DNA of 33,156 bases from Oscillospiraceae bacterium (GCA_015067585.1 SVMC01000020.1:1-33156); one strand, 5' to 3'; counted from the stretch's first letter, positions 24,093 through 31,674 are shown. The notes: generated by a model not told the origin, from the letters alone. Translations and numbers: made by a program.

Positions 24093-25127
24093 ATGAAACT
24101 TGTACGACTTGGTAAAACCGAACTGATGGTCACGAAGCCTTCCCTCGGCTGCCTTCCCCTGCAGCGCTGCAGCAAGGACTATGCCGTGGAGCTTCTGCGC
24201 GCCGCCTATGACGGCGGCATCAACTTCTACGATACCGCGAATGCCTACACCGACAGCGAGGAAAAAATTGGTCTCGCCCTGTCCGATGTGAGAAACAATA
24301 TCATTATTGCCACCAAGAGCATGGCACGGGACCGGGACGGGGTGCTGCGCAGCATTGAGCAGAGCCTTCGTATGCTGAAAACCGACTACATCGACCTCTT
24401 CCAGCTCCATAACCCCGACATCCTGCCCGATCCCGCCGATCCCGATGGTGCCTATGCCGGTGCCGCCGAGGCCAAAAAGCGCGGCTGGATCCGCCACATC
24501 GGCATCACCGCCCACCGCCACACCGTGGCCCGGGAAGCCATTGCCTCCGGCAATTTCGAGACGCTCCAGTTCCCCTTCAGCTACATCTCCGCCCCAGAGG
24601 ATCTCTCTCTGGCAGGTGAATGCAAGGAAGCGGACATAGGCTTCATCGCCATGAAGGGTCTGGCCGGTGGTCTGCTGCACAATGCCGCGGCCTGCCATGC
24701 CTTCATGGAGCAGTATGACAATGTGGTGCCCATCTGGGGCGTTCAGACCTTGGAAGAGCTGCAGCAGTGGTTCGATCTGGCAAGGGAAAATCCCCCGCTG
24801 ACAGAAGAATTGCAGGCTGTGATGGATGCTGACCGCAAGGCCTTGGTTGGTTCCTTCTGCCGAAGCTGCGGCTACTGTATGCCCTGTCCCGTGGGCATCG
24901 AAATCCGCAACTGCGCCAGAATGGATATGCTCCTTCGCCGCAGCCCCTGGCAGCAGTATTATACCCCCGAATGGACGGCAAAAATGGAGCGCATCGAAGA
25001 CTGCATCCAGTGCGGCGCCTGCGCCTCCCGCTGCCCCTACGGCCTCGACCCCGCCGCCCTGATGAAGTATATGCTGGCGGATTGGCGTACATATGGACCT
25101 TCTCAGGAAAAGAAAGTAACAGAATGA
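24093..25127 (+). CDS. Aldo/keto reductase with C-terminal 4Fe-4S ferredoxin-like domain
   Basis: A 344-residue oxidoreductase. The N-terminal (beta/alpha)8 aldo/keto reductase barrel has its catalytic tetrad in place: D47 and Y52 (FYDTANAYTDSEE), K75 (ATKSM) and H106 (LFQLHN). NADPH-type reduction of a carbonyl is the family reaction. Residues about 254-325 add a cysteine-rich domain: CRSCGYCMPCPVG and CIQCGACASRCPYG, the second being a standard CxxCxxCxxxCP 4Fe-4S motif and the first a shortened version. Such fusions are common in anaerobes and may pass electrons between ferredoxin and the barrel; the substrate is unknown. ATG 24093 with AAAGGCGGG upstream was chosen over longer in-frame starts that run into the promoter. 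A terminator follows, so it is monocistronic. Confidence 0.9.
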   Translation: MKLVRLGKTELMVTKPSLGCLPLQRCSKDYAVELLRAAYDGGINFYDTANAYTDSEEKIGLALSDVRNNIIIATKSMARDRDGVLRSIEQSLRMLKTDYIDLFQLHNPDILPDPADPDGAYAGAAEAKKRGWIRHIGITAHRHTVAREAIASGNFETLQFPFSYISAPEDLSLAGECKEADIGFIAMKGLAGGLLHNAAACHAFMEQYDNVVPIWGVQTLEELQQWFDLARENPPLTEELQAVMDADRKALVGSFCRSCGYCMPCPVGIEIRNCARMDMLLRRSPWQQYYTPEWTAKMERIEDCIQCGACASRCPYGLDPAALMKYMLADWRTYGPSQEKKVTE

Positions 25128-25138
25128 TTTCCCGACAA

Positions 25139-25167
25139 AAAGCCGCCGGATGCGTTCCGGCGGCTTT
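25139..25167 (+). terminator. Intrinsic terminator after the aldo/keto reductase
   Basis: A perfect 12-bp stem AAAGCCGCCGGA/TCCGGCGGCTTT (25139-25150 with 25156-25167), 11 bp past the stop. Confidence 0.85.
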
Positions 25168-25204
25168 CGTATTCACAGGTAATCTTGATATAAACGAAAG
25201 ATTT

Positions 25205-25239
25205 TCTGCCGGAACGGTATATCGGCCCGCTCCGGCAGA
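25205..25239 (-). terminator. Hairpin downstream of the DUF4317 gene
   Basis: A 9-bp perfect stem TCTGCCGGA/TCCGGCAGA with a 17-nt loop, 45 bp past the minus-strand stop. There is no clear T-tract, so a terminator role is uncertain. Confidence 0.4.
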
Positions 25240-25283
25240 CTTTGTAAGTTTACATAATCAAATTATCGTATATTCGCGCGTTC

Positions 25284-26426
25284 TTACTGCTCCTTTTTCT
25301 CGGGGAAGCGGATGTCGATGCCGTTGACTTCCACGCCTTCGTCGGCGCAGATCATGATGTAGTTGACGCCGCCGATGGTGCGGGTCTGGATCAGGTCGGA
25401 GCGGCCGGCGCTGACCTCAATGCGCACATCCGGGGTGCGGAGGTTCATCTTCCGGCTGTCGATGATGTTCTGGGGAGACAGCACCGCGTCCTGACCGAAT
25501 TCGCTGTCGCATTTCACCGCGAAGGTGGCGGCATGGGCATCGGAAACGCCGCACTGCTCCAAAAGCTGCCGCACCTGTGCGCCGGAGACCATCAGAGGTT
25601 CCGGCTCCTTGCTCTGCTTGTGAGCCTCCATCAGGTCGCCAAGCTGCTCATGCACTGTCTGCACCACCTCGAAGCTGCATTCCTCCTCCAAGGTGTGGCT
25701 CAGAAGGGAGGCGAAGGTCTGCTTCTGGGTCTGCACCGGCATGGGCGGCTGGGTGTGGAAGATCTGCTCCACAAAGGCGGCATGATTCTCCTTGGGATCA
25801 CGGCAGTAATAGAGGGCGCCGTAAATATTGGAGCGGCGGCCGTCAAAGGCGGGGAACACAAAGCCCATTTCCGGTGCCATGGCATTCCAACTGCCCGACT
25901 GGGTGCGGAATTCCCGCTCCTCCGGGCGGTAGCTGAGCTGCACCTTGCCCTGACGCACAGGGCACACGCAGCAAATAATATAGGAAAACACCTCGTCCCC
26001 GTCCTCCAGCGCCTTATCATCCCGGGCGCGGGTGGGCACATCATAGCGGTCGTGGGCGGCAAGGATCAGATAATTATCCTCCATGGCAACAGATGAGGTG
26101 ATCTTCTCATAGAGCTGGTTCAGGGCATCCCCGTCCCCAAGCTCAGAATCCCGCAGTTTCATCAGAAGGCGGTGCTCATCACTGTCCGCCACCTGGCGAG
26201 TGGCGAACACCACATCCGTCAGGCTGCGGCACATGGTGCCGGACATGGTCTTTTTCAAAATGGCCAGATACTTTTCCTGTTCATCCTGCTCCATCTGGGA
26301 CATATGCAGGGTGAAGCGGGACATGATCTCCCCGGAACCGGAGGCATAGCAGCCATGGATCTTTGAAATACAGTGGCGGTCAAGGCGAAGATGCCGCCGC
26401 AGCTCAGATACTTCTTTATTGTTCAT
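25284..26426 (-). CDS. DUF4317-family cytoplasmic protein
   Basis: A 380-residue soluble protein without signal or membrane segment. I recognise the beginning MNNKEVSELRRHLRLDRHCISKIHGCYA and the body (IMSRFTLHMSQMEQDEQEKYLAILKKTMSG, then YIICCVCPVRQGKVQLSY, and PEMGFVFPAFDGRRSNIYGALYYCRD) as the DUF4317 family, which is common in Clostridia and has no known function. Regularly placed acidic and Cys residues show no obvious catalytic motif. It is 12 bp downstream of the PrsW-like gene on the same strand and has an AAAGGAAA site before ATG 26426, so the two are probably co-transcribed from the promoter at 27174-27202. Family recognition is from memory. Confidence 0.8.
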   Translation of the reverse strand: MNNKEVSELRRHLRLDRHCISKIHGCYASGSGEIMSRFTLHMSQMEQDEQEKYLAILKKTMSGTMCRSLTDVVFATRQVADSDEHRLLMKLRDSELGDGDALNQLYEKITSSVAMEDNYLILAAHDRYDVPTRARDDKALEDGDEVFSYIICCVCPVRQGKVQLSYRPEEREFRTQSGSWNAMAPEMGFVFPAFDGRRSNIYGALYYCRDPKENHAAFVEQIFHTQPPMPVQTQKQTFASLLSHTLEEECSFEVVQTVHEQLGDLMEAHKQSKEPEPLMVSGAQVRQLLEQCGVSDAHAATFAVKCDSEFGQDAVLSPQNIIDSRKMNLRTPDVRIEVSAGRSDLIQTRTIGGVNYIMICADEGVEVNGIDIRFPEKKEQ

Positions 26427-26438
26427 AAATTTTCCTTT

Positions 26439-27140
26439 CTATACCCTGCCACATCTTCCCAACACCTGCACATCGTAGCGTGAAGTCTTCCTCACGCAGC
26501 GGATGGCAGCACAGAAAAACACGGCAAGAAACACATAAAACATCAGTACAAATATAAGGCTATCGCTCATAAAGCAGCAATAATCGTAAAATCCATGCAG
26601 AAGGATGGGCACAACGGCAGACAATGCCAGCATTCCCTTTACATTTGGCAGGCCGTAGTACCTTGCGTACTTGGCTTTTCCATACCAGTGACCCATGAAC
26701 ACGCCGAAGAAGCAGTGCCCCGGCACGGAGGTAAAGGCCCGGAACAAGCCGGTGGCAAAGCCATAACGGAATACATAGAGGATGTTCTCCAGCGCGGCAA
26801 AGCCAAGGGAAACGCACACGGCATAGACGATGGCATCATAGCGGTAGTCAAAGGCATCGCTGCGCCATGTGGTGCAGAGAAAGGCGAATTTGCACCCCTC
26901 TTCCGCCACAGCCACCACCAAAAATGCCTCAAGCCCACGGTACAGCCACTGTTCATTTACCCCGGATATGAGGCAAACGCCAAGCTCCTCTATCAGTGCC
27001 GCCGGAAGGGCGCACAGTGCGCCCGCTAAAAAAAGCTTGATGAGCAGCTTCCACGGCTCTTTCTCGATGGTGTCCTTATGATAGATATAGGCCAGCAGCA
27101 CCGCCGCCGGCAAAAGGGCAACAGAAAGAAGTCTTGACAA
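26439..27140 (-). CDS. PrsW-family intramembrane metalloprotease
   Basis: A 233-residue, about seven-helix membrane protein of the PrsW type. The family motifs are all seen: EExxK as VVAVAEEGCKFAFL, the GFAxxEN form as SLGFAALENILYVFRYG, and the metal-site histidines in TSVPGHCFFGVFMGHWYG. PrsW cleaves anti-sigma factor RsiW in Bacillus, and relatives act in stress signalling; here the substrate is unknown and no sigma/anti-sigma pair is nearby. The start chosen is TTG 27140: GGAGGTGA lies exactly 8 nt upstream and the promoter just before it, whereas the longest frame (from 27236) would run back through that promoter. It leads a two-gene operon with the DUF4317 protein. Confidence 0.88.
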   Translation of the reverse strand: MSRLLSVALLPAAVLLAYIYHKDTIEKEPWKLLIKLFLAGALCALPAALIEELGVCLISGVNEQWLYRGLEAFLVVAVAEEGCKFAFLCTTWRSDAFDYRYDAIVYAVCVSLGFAALENILYVFRYGFATGLFRAFTSVPGHCFFGVFMGHWYGKAKYARYYGLPNVKGMLALSAVVPILLHGFYDYCCFMSDSLIFVLMFYVFLAVFFCAAIRCVRKTSRYDVQVLGRCGRV

Positions 27141-27173
27141 AGGATGCTCACCTCCGCGCTTGATTTTATCTCT

Positions 27174-27202
27174 ATTATAGCAGATGGATGCCAAAAATGC
27201 AA
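27174..27202 (-). promoter_or_regulatory. Promoter of the PrsW-DUF4317 operon
   Basis: Minus strand: TTGCAT (27202-27197), 17-bp spacer, perfect TATAAT (27179-27174), 33 bp from the TTG start. Confidence 0.8.
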
Positions 27203-27390
27203 AGACCGCGAAAAATCCTTCGACGCCCTTCGACACCCCTTCGTATCCCGACAGAAAGTCTCACCACAAAATGTTGTGATTTGTTGAAAAATATCAAGAG
27301 TTTTTCCGTTTTCCTGTCGAATTCTGCGATATATTCTTCTTTTTTTATAGAGAAAAATGTGGTCTAATGGTGGTGGAAGGAGGTGAGAGC

Positions 27391-27687
27391 ATGACCCGCA
27401 GGACCCTATTCCGCACTCTTGCGGTAAAGAGCACCCAGGGGCCGCCCATGCGGCTGGAATACTATCTGCTGACCGATCCCGCTAATTACGATGGCGGCTG
27501 CCTTGAGGTACACGGTGTAGAGATCCTTCTGTACCGCCCGGACCGTAAAATGCCGGAGATCGCCCGCGCCCGGGGCATTACCCCCATCGGCAGCCGCATC
27601 CTGGCCATCCTGCAGCATCTGTGCGACGGCGCAGTGACCCCCATGGCATTAAAAGAGGTCATGGAAGAACTTCTGAATACGGCATAA
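27391..27687 (+). CDS. Small conserved protein, DUF6514-like
   Basis: A 98-residue soluble protein. I tentatively place it with the DUF6514-type proteins of Clostridia because of the opening RLEYYLLTDPANYDGGCLEVHGVEILLYR, followed by a helical end (GSRILAILQHLCDGAVTPMALKEVMEELL). Function is unknown; the central VHGVEI strand region and the terminal helix-turn-helix-like segment are not enough to assign DNA binding. ATG 27391 follows a perfect GGAGGTGA site at about 27376-27383. It lies just upstream of nrdR, which has its own promoter 7 bp after this stop, so the two are neighbours rather than an operon. Bases 27237-27375 are A/T-rich without a promoter I can name. Confidence 0.65.
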   Translation: MTRRTLFRTLAVKSTQGPPMRLEYYLLTDPANYDGGCLEVHGVEILLYRPDRKMPEIARARGITPIGSRILAILQHLCDGAVTPMALKEVMEELLNTA

Positions 27688-27694
27688 TTCCTTC

Positions 27695-27723
27695 TGGACA
27701 GAGGTATTTCTTTCTGTTATAAT
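27695..27723 (+). promoter_or_regulatory. Promoter of nrdR
   Basis: TGGACA (27695-27700), 17-bp spacer, perfect TATAAT (27718-27723), 30 bp before the ATG. Confidence 0.8.
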
Positions 27724-27752
27724 GGAAAAAACAGGTACAGGAGGCAGCATTT

Positions 27753-28208
27753 ATGAAGTGTCCATATTGTGGTTATCAGGAAAGCAAGGTCATCGATTCC
27801 CGTCATTCCGAGGACAGCACCAGCATTCGCCGCCGCAGAGAATGCCTCGGCTGTCAGAAGCGCTTCACCACCTATGAGACGGTGGAAAGTCTGCCCATCG
27901 TGGTGGTCAAGAAGGATGGCAGCCGCCAGAGCTTCGACCGCAACAAGCTGCTCAACGGCATGGTAAGAGCCTGCGAAAAGCGCCCCGTCAGCCTGCCCGC
28001 ACTGGACGCGGTGGTGACCGAGATCGAGCAGATCCTCCAGAACTCTCTGGAGCGGGAAGTCCGCACCTCCCACATTGGCGAGCTGGTCATGGAGCGGCTG
28101 AAGCCGCTGGATGAAGTGGCCTATGTCCGCTTTGCCTCCGTCTACCGTCAGTTCAAAGACATCAACAGCTTCATGGCAGAGCTGAATAAGCTGCTGGAAG
28201 AAAAATAA
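27753..28208 (+). CDS. nrdR: Transcriptional repressor of ribonucleotide reductase genes
   Basis: NrdR senses ATP/dATP and represses nrd operons by binding NrdR boxes. The 151-residue length is standard. The zinc ribbon uses C3 and C6 (MKCPYCG) and C31 and C34 ([14 protein letters not shown]), with the [17 protein letters not shown] stretch between them characteristic of NrdR. An ATP-cone domain follows ([30 protein letters not shown]), and the end [19 protein letters not shown] is the usual C-terminus. AGGAGG precedes ATG 27753 and a consensus promoter lies immediately upstream. No ribonucleotide reductase gene and no evident tandem NrdR boxes occur in this window, so its targets are elsewhere. 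A 17-bp terminator follows. Confidence 0.97.
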   Translation: MKCPYCGYQESKVIDSRHSEDSTSIRRRRECLGCQKRFTTYETVESLPIVVVKKDGSRQSFDRNKLLNGMVRACEKRPVSLPALDAVVTEIEQILQNSLEREVRTSHIGELVMERLKPLDEVAYVRFASVYRQFKDINSFMAELNKLLEEK

Positions 28209-28217
28209 GCTGCAAGC

Positions 28218-28258
28218 AAAGACGCTGTTTCACCAAGTCAGGTGAAACAGCGTCTTTT
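28218..28258 (+). terminator. Intrinsic terminator after nrdR
   Basis: A perfect 17-bp stem (28218-28234 with 28241-28257), 6-nt loop, ending in TTTT. Confidence 0.92.
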
Positions 28259-28301
28259 CCTTTGCATTGTTGGTCTGCTGCACAAATAATCAGATTTCAC
28301 T

Positions 28302-28376
28302 GTAGGGGCGACCTATGTCAATCGGGGGACGGTTCCCCGATCGGCAAGCCGATCAGGGAACCGTCCCCTGATTGAC
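28302..28376. repeat. 60-nt hairpin dispersed repeat with GTAGGGG entry
   Basis: The flank TGTAGGGGCGACCTATGT leads into an inverted repeat 28317-28337 / 28356-28376 (20 of 21 positions), with a second inner 6-bp stem GATCGG/CCGATC around CAAG. The total length of 60 nt and the entry sequence match the element at 11505-11583, although the arm sequences differ. Confidence 0.82.
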
Positions 28377-28390
28377 CACTCTCTATCGTA

Positions 28391-29323
28391 TCAGAAAATG
28401 CCGGGGAGCAATCGGGCGATGATCATGCCGACAATGAAGGAGACCGTATTGGAGACCCATGCGTATCCCACATAGACCCGCTTCTTTCTCTGGAAGCCGG
28501 AGACCTTCCGCAGCCAGATGCAGTATACCACCGCTTCGATCACAAACACGAGCGTCTCAAGGAAGATATAGTCCACAATGAAGGAGATCGGCCCGTTGAA
28601 ATAACCGGTCACATTCAGGAGCACATTCAAAAGGATCTGCGTTACGCAGTTCACCACGATCAATACCCGAAGCTGCTTTTTCTCCCGGAAGCCGAACGCC
28701 GATACGGCGATGGCCATTTCGATGGCAATGGTGATCAGAATTCTTGCCAAAAGGCCCACGATCTCGCCGCCGTAGTCATAGGAGCGGCGAACCGAAAGAG
28801 TCCCTCCACTGTTTTGGTCACTCTCCGCCATATCCACGGTGTAATAGCTGTCAAAGGCATAAGTTTCATAGCTCTCGCTGACCGCAAAGGTGTCAGTATC
28901 GGGGAAATACAGAAGGATCTTGAAGTTTTGGGGGGGATAATGTCCCCAGTAGATCTCTTGCGTTTCACTAACTGTCCATCCCTGCTGCCAGAAGCAATAG
29001 CCATCCGTGTCTTCGTACTCTGCAAAATGCTTCCAAATATTATAGGGCAGGACATTACCCGTTGTGTATGCGGCACCTTGGTAATTCCCATCTTCTTCTG
29101 TGCCGTCCCAGATGCTATGGGGGCTGGCGATCAGTTCGGGTGCGCCCAGCAATGTGCCGTAGCACAGCACACCTTCCATGTTTTCAAAATCAACCTGCAC
29201 TGAGGGCTTTGGCCCGCTGTCGGCGCTGGCGGTGACCGGGAGCAGCATTGCAAGCAGCAGCACGCATATGGCCATGCATAACGCTCTCTGATATCCTCCT
29301 GTTTTCTTTTCCCGCATTCTCAT
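28391..29323 (-). CDS. Exported/polytopic membrane protein of unknown function
   Basis: A 310-residue protein I cannot assign. ATG 29323 was selected because GAAAGGAG lies 7 nt upstream; the longer frame to 29356 has no ribosome site. Residues about 12-35 form a signal sequence (ALCMAICVLLLAMLLP, ASA). Residues 36-185 are an extracytoplasmic domain rich in Tyr, Trp and acidic residues (WDGTEEDGNYQGAAY, YCFWQQGW), without a known motif. Residues about 190-305 hold four transmembrane helices with basic loops (FREKKQLR, RKKRVYVGY). This sensor-like layout of an outside domain plus a four-helix anchor is suggestive but proves nothing. A consensus promoter lies about 150 bp upstream, leaving an unusually long leader. 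Confidence 0.7.
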   Translation of the reverse strand: MRMREKKTGGYQRALCMAICVLLLAMLLPVTASADSGPKPSVQVDFENMEGVLCYGTLLGAPELIASPHSIWDGTEEDGNYQGAAYTTGNVLPYNIWKHFAEYEDTDGYCFWQQGWTVSETQEIYWGHYPPQNFKILLYFPDTDTFAVSESYETYAFDSYYTVDMAESDQNSGGTLSVRRSYDYGGEIVGLLARILITIAIEMAIAVSAFGFREKKQLRVLIVVNCVTQILLNVLLNVTGYFNGPISFIVDYIFLETLVFVIEAVVYCIWLRKVSGFQRKKRVYVGYAWVSNTVSFIVGMIIARLLPGIF

Positions 29324-29471
29324 TTTAGCGCTCCTTTCTGCACTGTGGCAGGTCAAGCTGCCTTTTCATAAAGCCTTATACCCTTATAACGATTTTTAAG
29401 GCGAAAGGATGACATGGTCAGCAAAAATTTCCCCCTCTTTGAATAAGCCCGTAATCCTTGGCTATGCATAC

Positions 29472-29501
29472 AGTATACTACAATCGCCCACTCAATGTCA
29501 A
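29472..29501 (-). promoter_or_regulatory. Promoter of the 310-residue membrane protein gene
   Basis: Minus strand: TTGACA (29501-29496), 18-bp spacer, TATACT (29477-29472). The untranslated leader to 29323 is about 140 nt and contains a short repeated TTATAAGG/TATAAGG stretch but no riboswitch that I recognise. Confidence 0.7.
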
Positions 29502-29588
29502 CGCAAGCTCCCGTGAAACCGCACATATTTTGTAAATAAACCGTTAATTCTATAGGCAGGTCGCACAAAACCGATTTTCATCTGATCA

Positions 29589-29621
29589 AAAACAACCTGC
29601 ACCCCAAAGCTGGGATGCAGG
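29589..29621 (-). terminator. Intrinsic terminator of the nadE operon
   Basis: Minus strand: a 10-bp stem with one G-U pair (29621-29612 with 29605-29596) followed by TTGTTTTT, 8 bp past the stop at 29629. Confidence 0.8.
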
Positions 29622-29628
29622 CATCGTT

Positions 29629-29973
29629 TTATTTTCTTCTTTGTTGTTTTTCCGGAAAGGAGATGACGCAAAGACACAAAATCACTTCTGCCCCATAGAC
29701 CGCCATCCACCAGGGAGAAAACTCGCAGGAAAGGAGAATAGCTACGGCAAGGTGCACAATCCCCATCAGCGCCAAGTAAAAGGGTCCCCGCATTTCCTTC
29801 CGGGAATCCAGCAGACTGATCGGCACCATGATAAGCATCACCACACCAAGAACGATAAAGCTGCCGAAAAGGGGAGCATCCTGCGTACCACGCGCCAGAA
29901 TTCCTGCCGCAATCTCGTTCAACCCGATGGCTGCGTAGCTAAATGCGATCGCTATGCAGCTCCTATTTTTCAT
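29629..29973 (-). CDS. Small four-helix membrane protein, unknown function
   Basis: A 114-residue hydrophobic protein with four predicted helices (SCIAIAFSYAAIGLNEIAAG, GSFIVLGVVMLIMVPISLL, FYLALMGIVHLAVAILL, WWMAVYGAEVILCLCVI) and a short basic tail. No family recognised. I chose ATG 29973, which overlaps the preceding cistron by 11 bp (its stop is at 29963-29965), so expression would be by translational coupling; ATG 29994 is an alternative. It is the last gene of the nadE operon before a terminator. Confidence 0.65.
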   Translation of the reverse strand: MKNRSCIAIAFSYAAIGLNEIAAGILARGTQDAPLFGSFIVLGVVMLIMVPISLLDSRKEMRGPFYLALMGIVHLAVAILLSCEFSPWWMAVYGAEVILCLCVISFPEKQQRRK

Positions 29974-30592
29974 TGTTATCAAGATTTCTCTCATTTTCTT
30001 TCTCTCGCCTTGCCGCCAGAACCATCTGTCTTTTCTCTCTTTTTTTCTGCTTGCGTTTTTCACTTTGATACTTCTTTACGAGTTTCCAGATTCGTGGGGG
30101 CAGCAAAAACAACATCAAAATTGATGTTAACACAATGAGTGCAGTATTGACTTTCTTTGCATACTCCCGGTATTCCTCCGCGGTGGCTTCCTCTGAAATC
30201 CGAAGTTCCTCTCCATTTGAAATACTGATCAGATGGTAGGCATCATCAAAGCAAGGAAAGTCTACATAGTACACCGTACACTTTGTACCCTCTGCTGAAA
30301 TTAGTTCATCTTCGGATAGTCCCATGTCCCACAAATAGGATTTTGGGATTCTGACATTGATCCCATTCTCAAGGGCAAAGTAGCTTCTCAACTCATAACT
30401 GTGCCGTCCTCTCGGAAACTCTCTTTCGAAGTACGAAGAACAGGTTGCCTCACACTCGGCAACACCAAACACTTGCTGCAAGAACAGTGGAGACCGGAAG
30501 AGAAAAGAAGTCCAGAACACAAGCAGCAGCACGATCCACCAAAGAAATGTCCACTGTTCCCTCTTTCGTTTGCTTTTGCTATTGCTGTTCAT
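29963..30592 (-). CDS. Two-pass membrane protein following nadE, unknown function
   Basis: A 209-residue protein. A basic N-terminus (MNSNSKSKRKREQW) leads into helix 1 (about 15-33, FLWWIVLLLVFWTSFLF). An extracytoplasmic domain of about 110 residues follows, with two early cysteines (AECEATCSSYFERE) and the strand-rich stretch KCTVYYVDFPCFDDAYHLISI. Helix 2 (about residues 154-172) is followed by a very basic Lys/Arg tail of about 35 residues. No family recognised. ATG 30592 lies 4 bp after the nadE stop, implying coupled translation, as I see no independent ribosome site. The long frame upstream of 30592 in this register is the shadow of nadE and was excluded. Confidence 0.68.
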   Translation of the reverse strand: MNSNSKSKRKREQWTFLWWIVLLLVFWTSFLFRSPLFLQQVFGVAECEATCSSYFEREFPRGRHSYELRSYFALENGINVRIPKSYLWDMGLSEDELISAEGTKCTVYYVDFPCFDDAYHLISISNGEELRISEEATAEEYREYAKKVNTALIVLTSILMLFLLPPRIWKLVKKYQSEKRKQKKREKRQMVLAARREKENERNLDNNEK

Positions 30593-30596
30593 CCGA

Positions 30597-31349
30597 TTAG
30601 AAATTAAAAACCGGCCCGTCGTAGGGGAAGGAGGGGAACATGGAGAGCTTGAATTTATTGGCCTTATGGCGGCGGTCGATCTCTTTGCGGACGGCTTCGT
30701 CCTCGCAGATGCCGGTGCGGATATAGCGGTCCAGCACGGCATAGGTAAAGCCCAGGTTGTCCTCATCCGTCTTGCCGCACAGACCGTCGATGGGTACCTT
30801 GTCCACAAATTCCGAGGGCAGGCCAAGATAGCGACCCACCGCCTTGACCTCCTGCACCGTGAGCATGGACAGGGGGCTGAAATCGCCCACGGAGTCACCG
30901 TAGCGGGTGGAATAGCCCACCCAATCCTCAGAGAGGTTGCAGGTGTTTGTCACCCGTCCGTTGTTGGACTGGGACACGGCATACAGCACCGTCATGCGGA
31001 TGCGGGGGGCAATGTTCTGCCGGGTCTGCTCCGACACCGTACCCACCGCCTGACGGACACCTTCATAGACGGCATCATAGGTATCCTTGATATTCACTTC
31101 AAAAGAGCGGATGCCAAGATGGGCCACCAGTGCCTTTGCCACATCGATGTCATGCTGCTCCCCATTGGGCATCAGCACGCCGATGACCCGGTCCTTGCCC
31201 AGCGCCTCCACACACACGGCTGCGGCAACACTGGAATCCTTGCCACCGGAAATTCCAATCACCGCATTGCAGCCGGGGCCATTGGCAGAGAACCAATCCC
31301 GCACCCAGAGAACCATATCCTTCGTAACCTTTGCAACATCAAAGCTCAT
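30597..31349 (-). CDS. nadE: NAD+ synthetase (ammonia-dependent type)
   Basis: NadE amidates nicotinate adenine dinucleotide to NAD+ with ATP, the last step of NAD synthesis, in the cytoplasm. The 250-residue protein has the ATP-pyrophosphatase P-loop SGGKDSS (34-40), NGRVTNTCNLSEDWVGYSTRYGDSVGDFSPLSMLTV (deamido-NAD and ATP binding) and KVPIDGLCGKTDEDNLGFTYAVLDRYI, which match the short ammonia-dependent class. No glutaminase domain is present, so free ammonia or a separate glutaminase is used. AGGAGG precedes ATG 31349. It begins a three-gene unit with two membrane proteins of unknown function. A nicotinamidase-like gene at 2827 could supply nicotinate to the same pathway. Confidence 0.95.
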   Translation of the reverse strand: MSFDVAKVTKDMVLWVRDWFSANGPGCNAVIGISGGKDSSVAAAVCVEALGKDRVIGVLMPNGEQHDIDVAKALVAHLGIRSFEVNIKDTYDAVYEGVRQAVGTVSEQTRQNIAPRIRMTVLYAVSQSNNGRVTNTCNLSEDWVGYSTRYGDSVGDFSPLSMLTVQEVKAVGRYLGLPSEFVDKVPIDGLCGKTDEDNLGFTYAVLDRYIRTGICEDEAVRKEIDRRHKANKFKLSMFPSFPYDGPVFNF

Positions 31350-31370
31350 AATATTTCCTCCTGTAGAGAA

Positions 31371-31448
31371 TGTAGGGGACGGGTCTCCCGTCCCAAAGAA
31401 ACCCAGTTTAAAACGGTACCATCATGGGCCGGGAAACCCGGCCCCTAC
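31371..31448. repeat. GTAGGGG-bounded palindromic repeat unit
   Basis: It begins TGTAGGGGACGGGTCTCCCGTCCC, a hairpin (GACGGGtctCCCGTC), and ends GGGCCGGGAAACCCGGCCCCTAC, a second hairpin, giving terminal GTAGGGG/CCCCTAC. It sits just upstream of nadE. Confidence 0.75.
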
Positions 31449-31480
31449 GACGAGACCTGAAGATTTTACGAAAAACCACG

Positions 31481-31641
31481 CATTTTCCCGTAGGGAACGG
31501 CCTGTGTGCCGTTCCGGAAAAAGGTTGCGAATTCGCCGGTAGTCTCTGCAAAACGCAACATTTTCCTGCCGGGCGGCTAATGGCCCAGGCCACCCTCTCT
31601 TGCCCTTTGGGGCAATTCACCTTGTAGCCGCCCCTACATTC
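31481..31641 (+). repeat. Compound palindromic dispersed repeat, copy 3, plus trailing unit
   Basis: CATTTTCCCGTAGGGAACGG, a hairpin (GGAACGGC/GCCGTTCC), AAAAAGGTTGCGAATTCGCC, spacer, then CCTGCCGGGCGGCTAATGGC: the modules of copies 1 and 2 in the same order. It ends near 31600; a further GCCGCCCCTAC tip occurs at about 31627-31637. Together with the unit at 31371 it fills the 325-bp gap between nadE and the aldolase gene. Confidence 0.8.
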
Positions 31642-31674
31642 GCAGAAGCAAGTGCATTGCAGATCCTCCGCCGT

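Noticed and set aside
24051-24698. 215-codon minus-strand frame
   Set aside because: Antisense to the aldo/keto reductase; no start context.
30593-30898. N-terminal extension of the gene at 29963-30592
   Set aside because: It lies inside nadE in another frame and reads as low-complexity Ser/Pro/Arg; the gene begins at ATG 30592.
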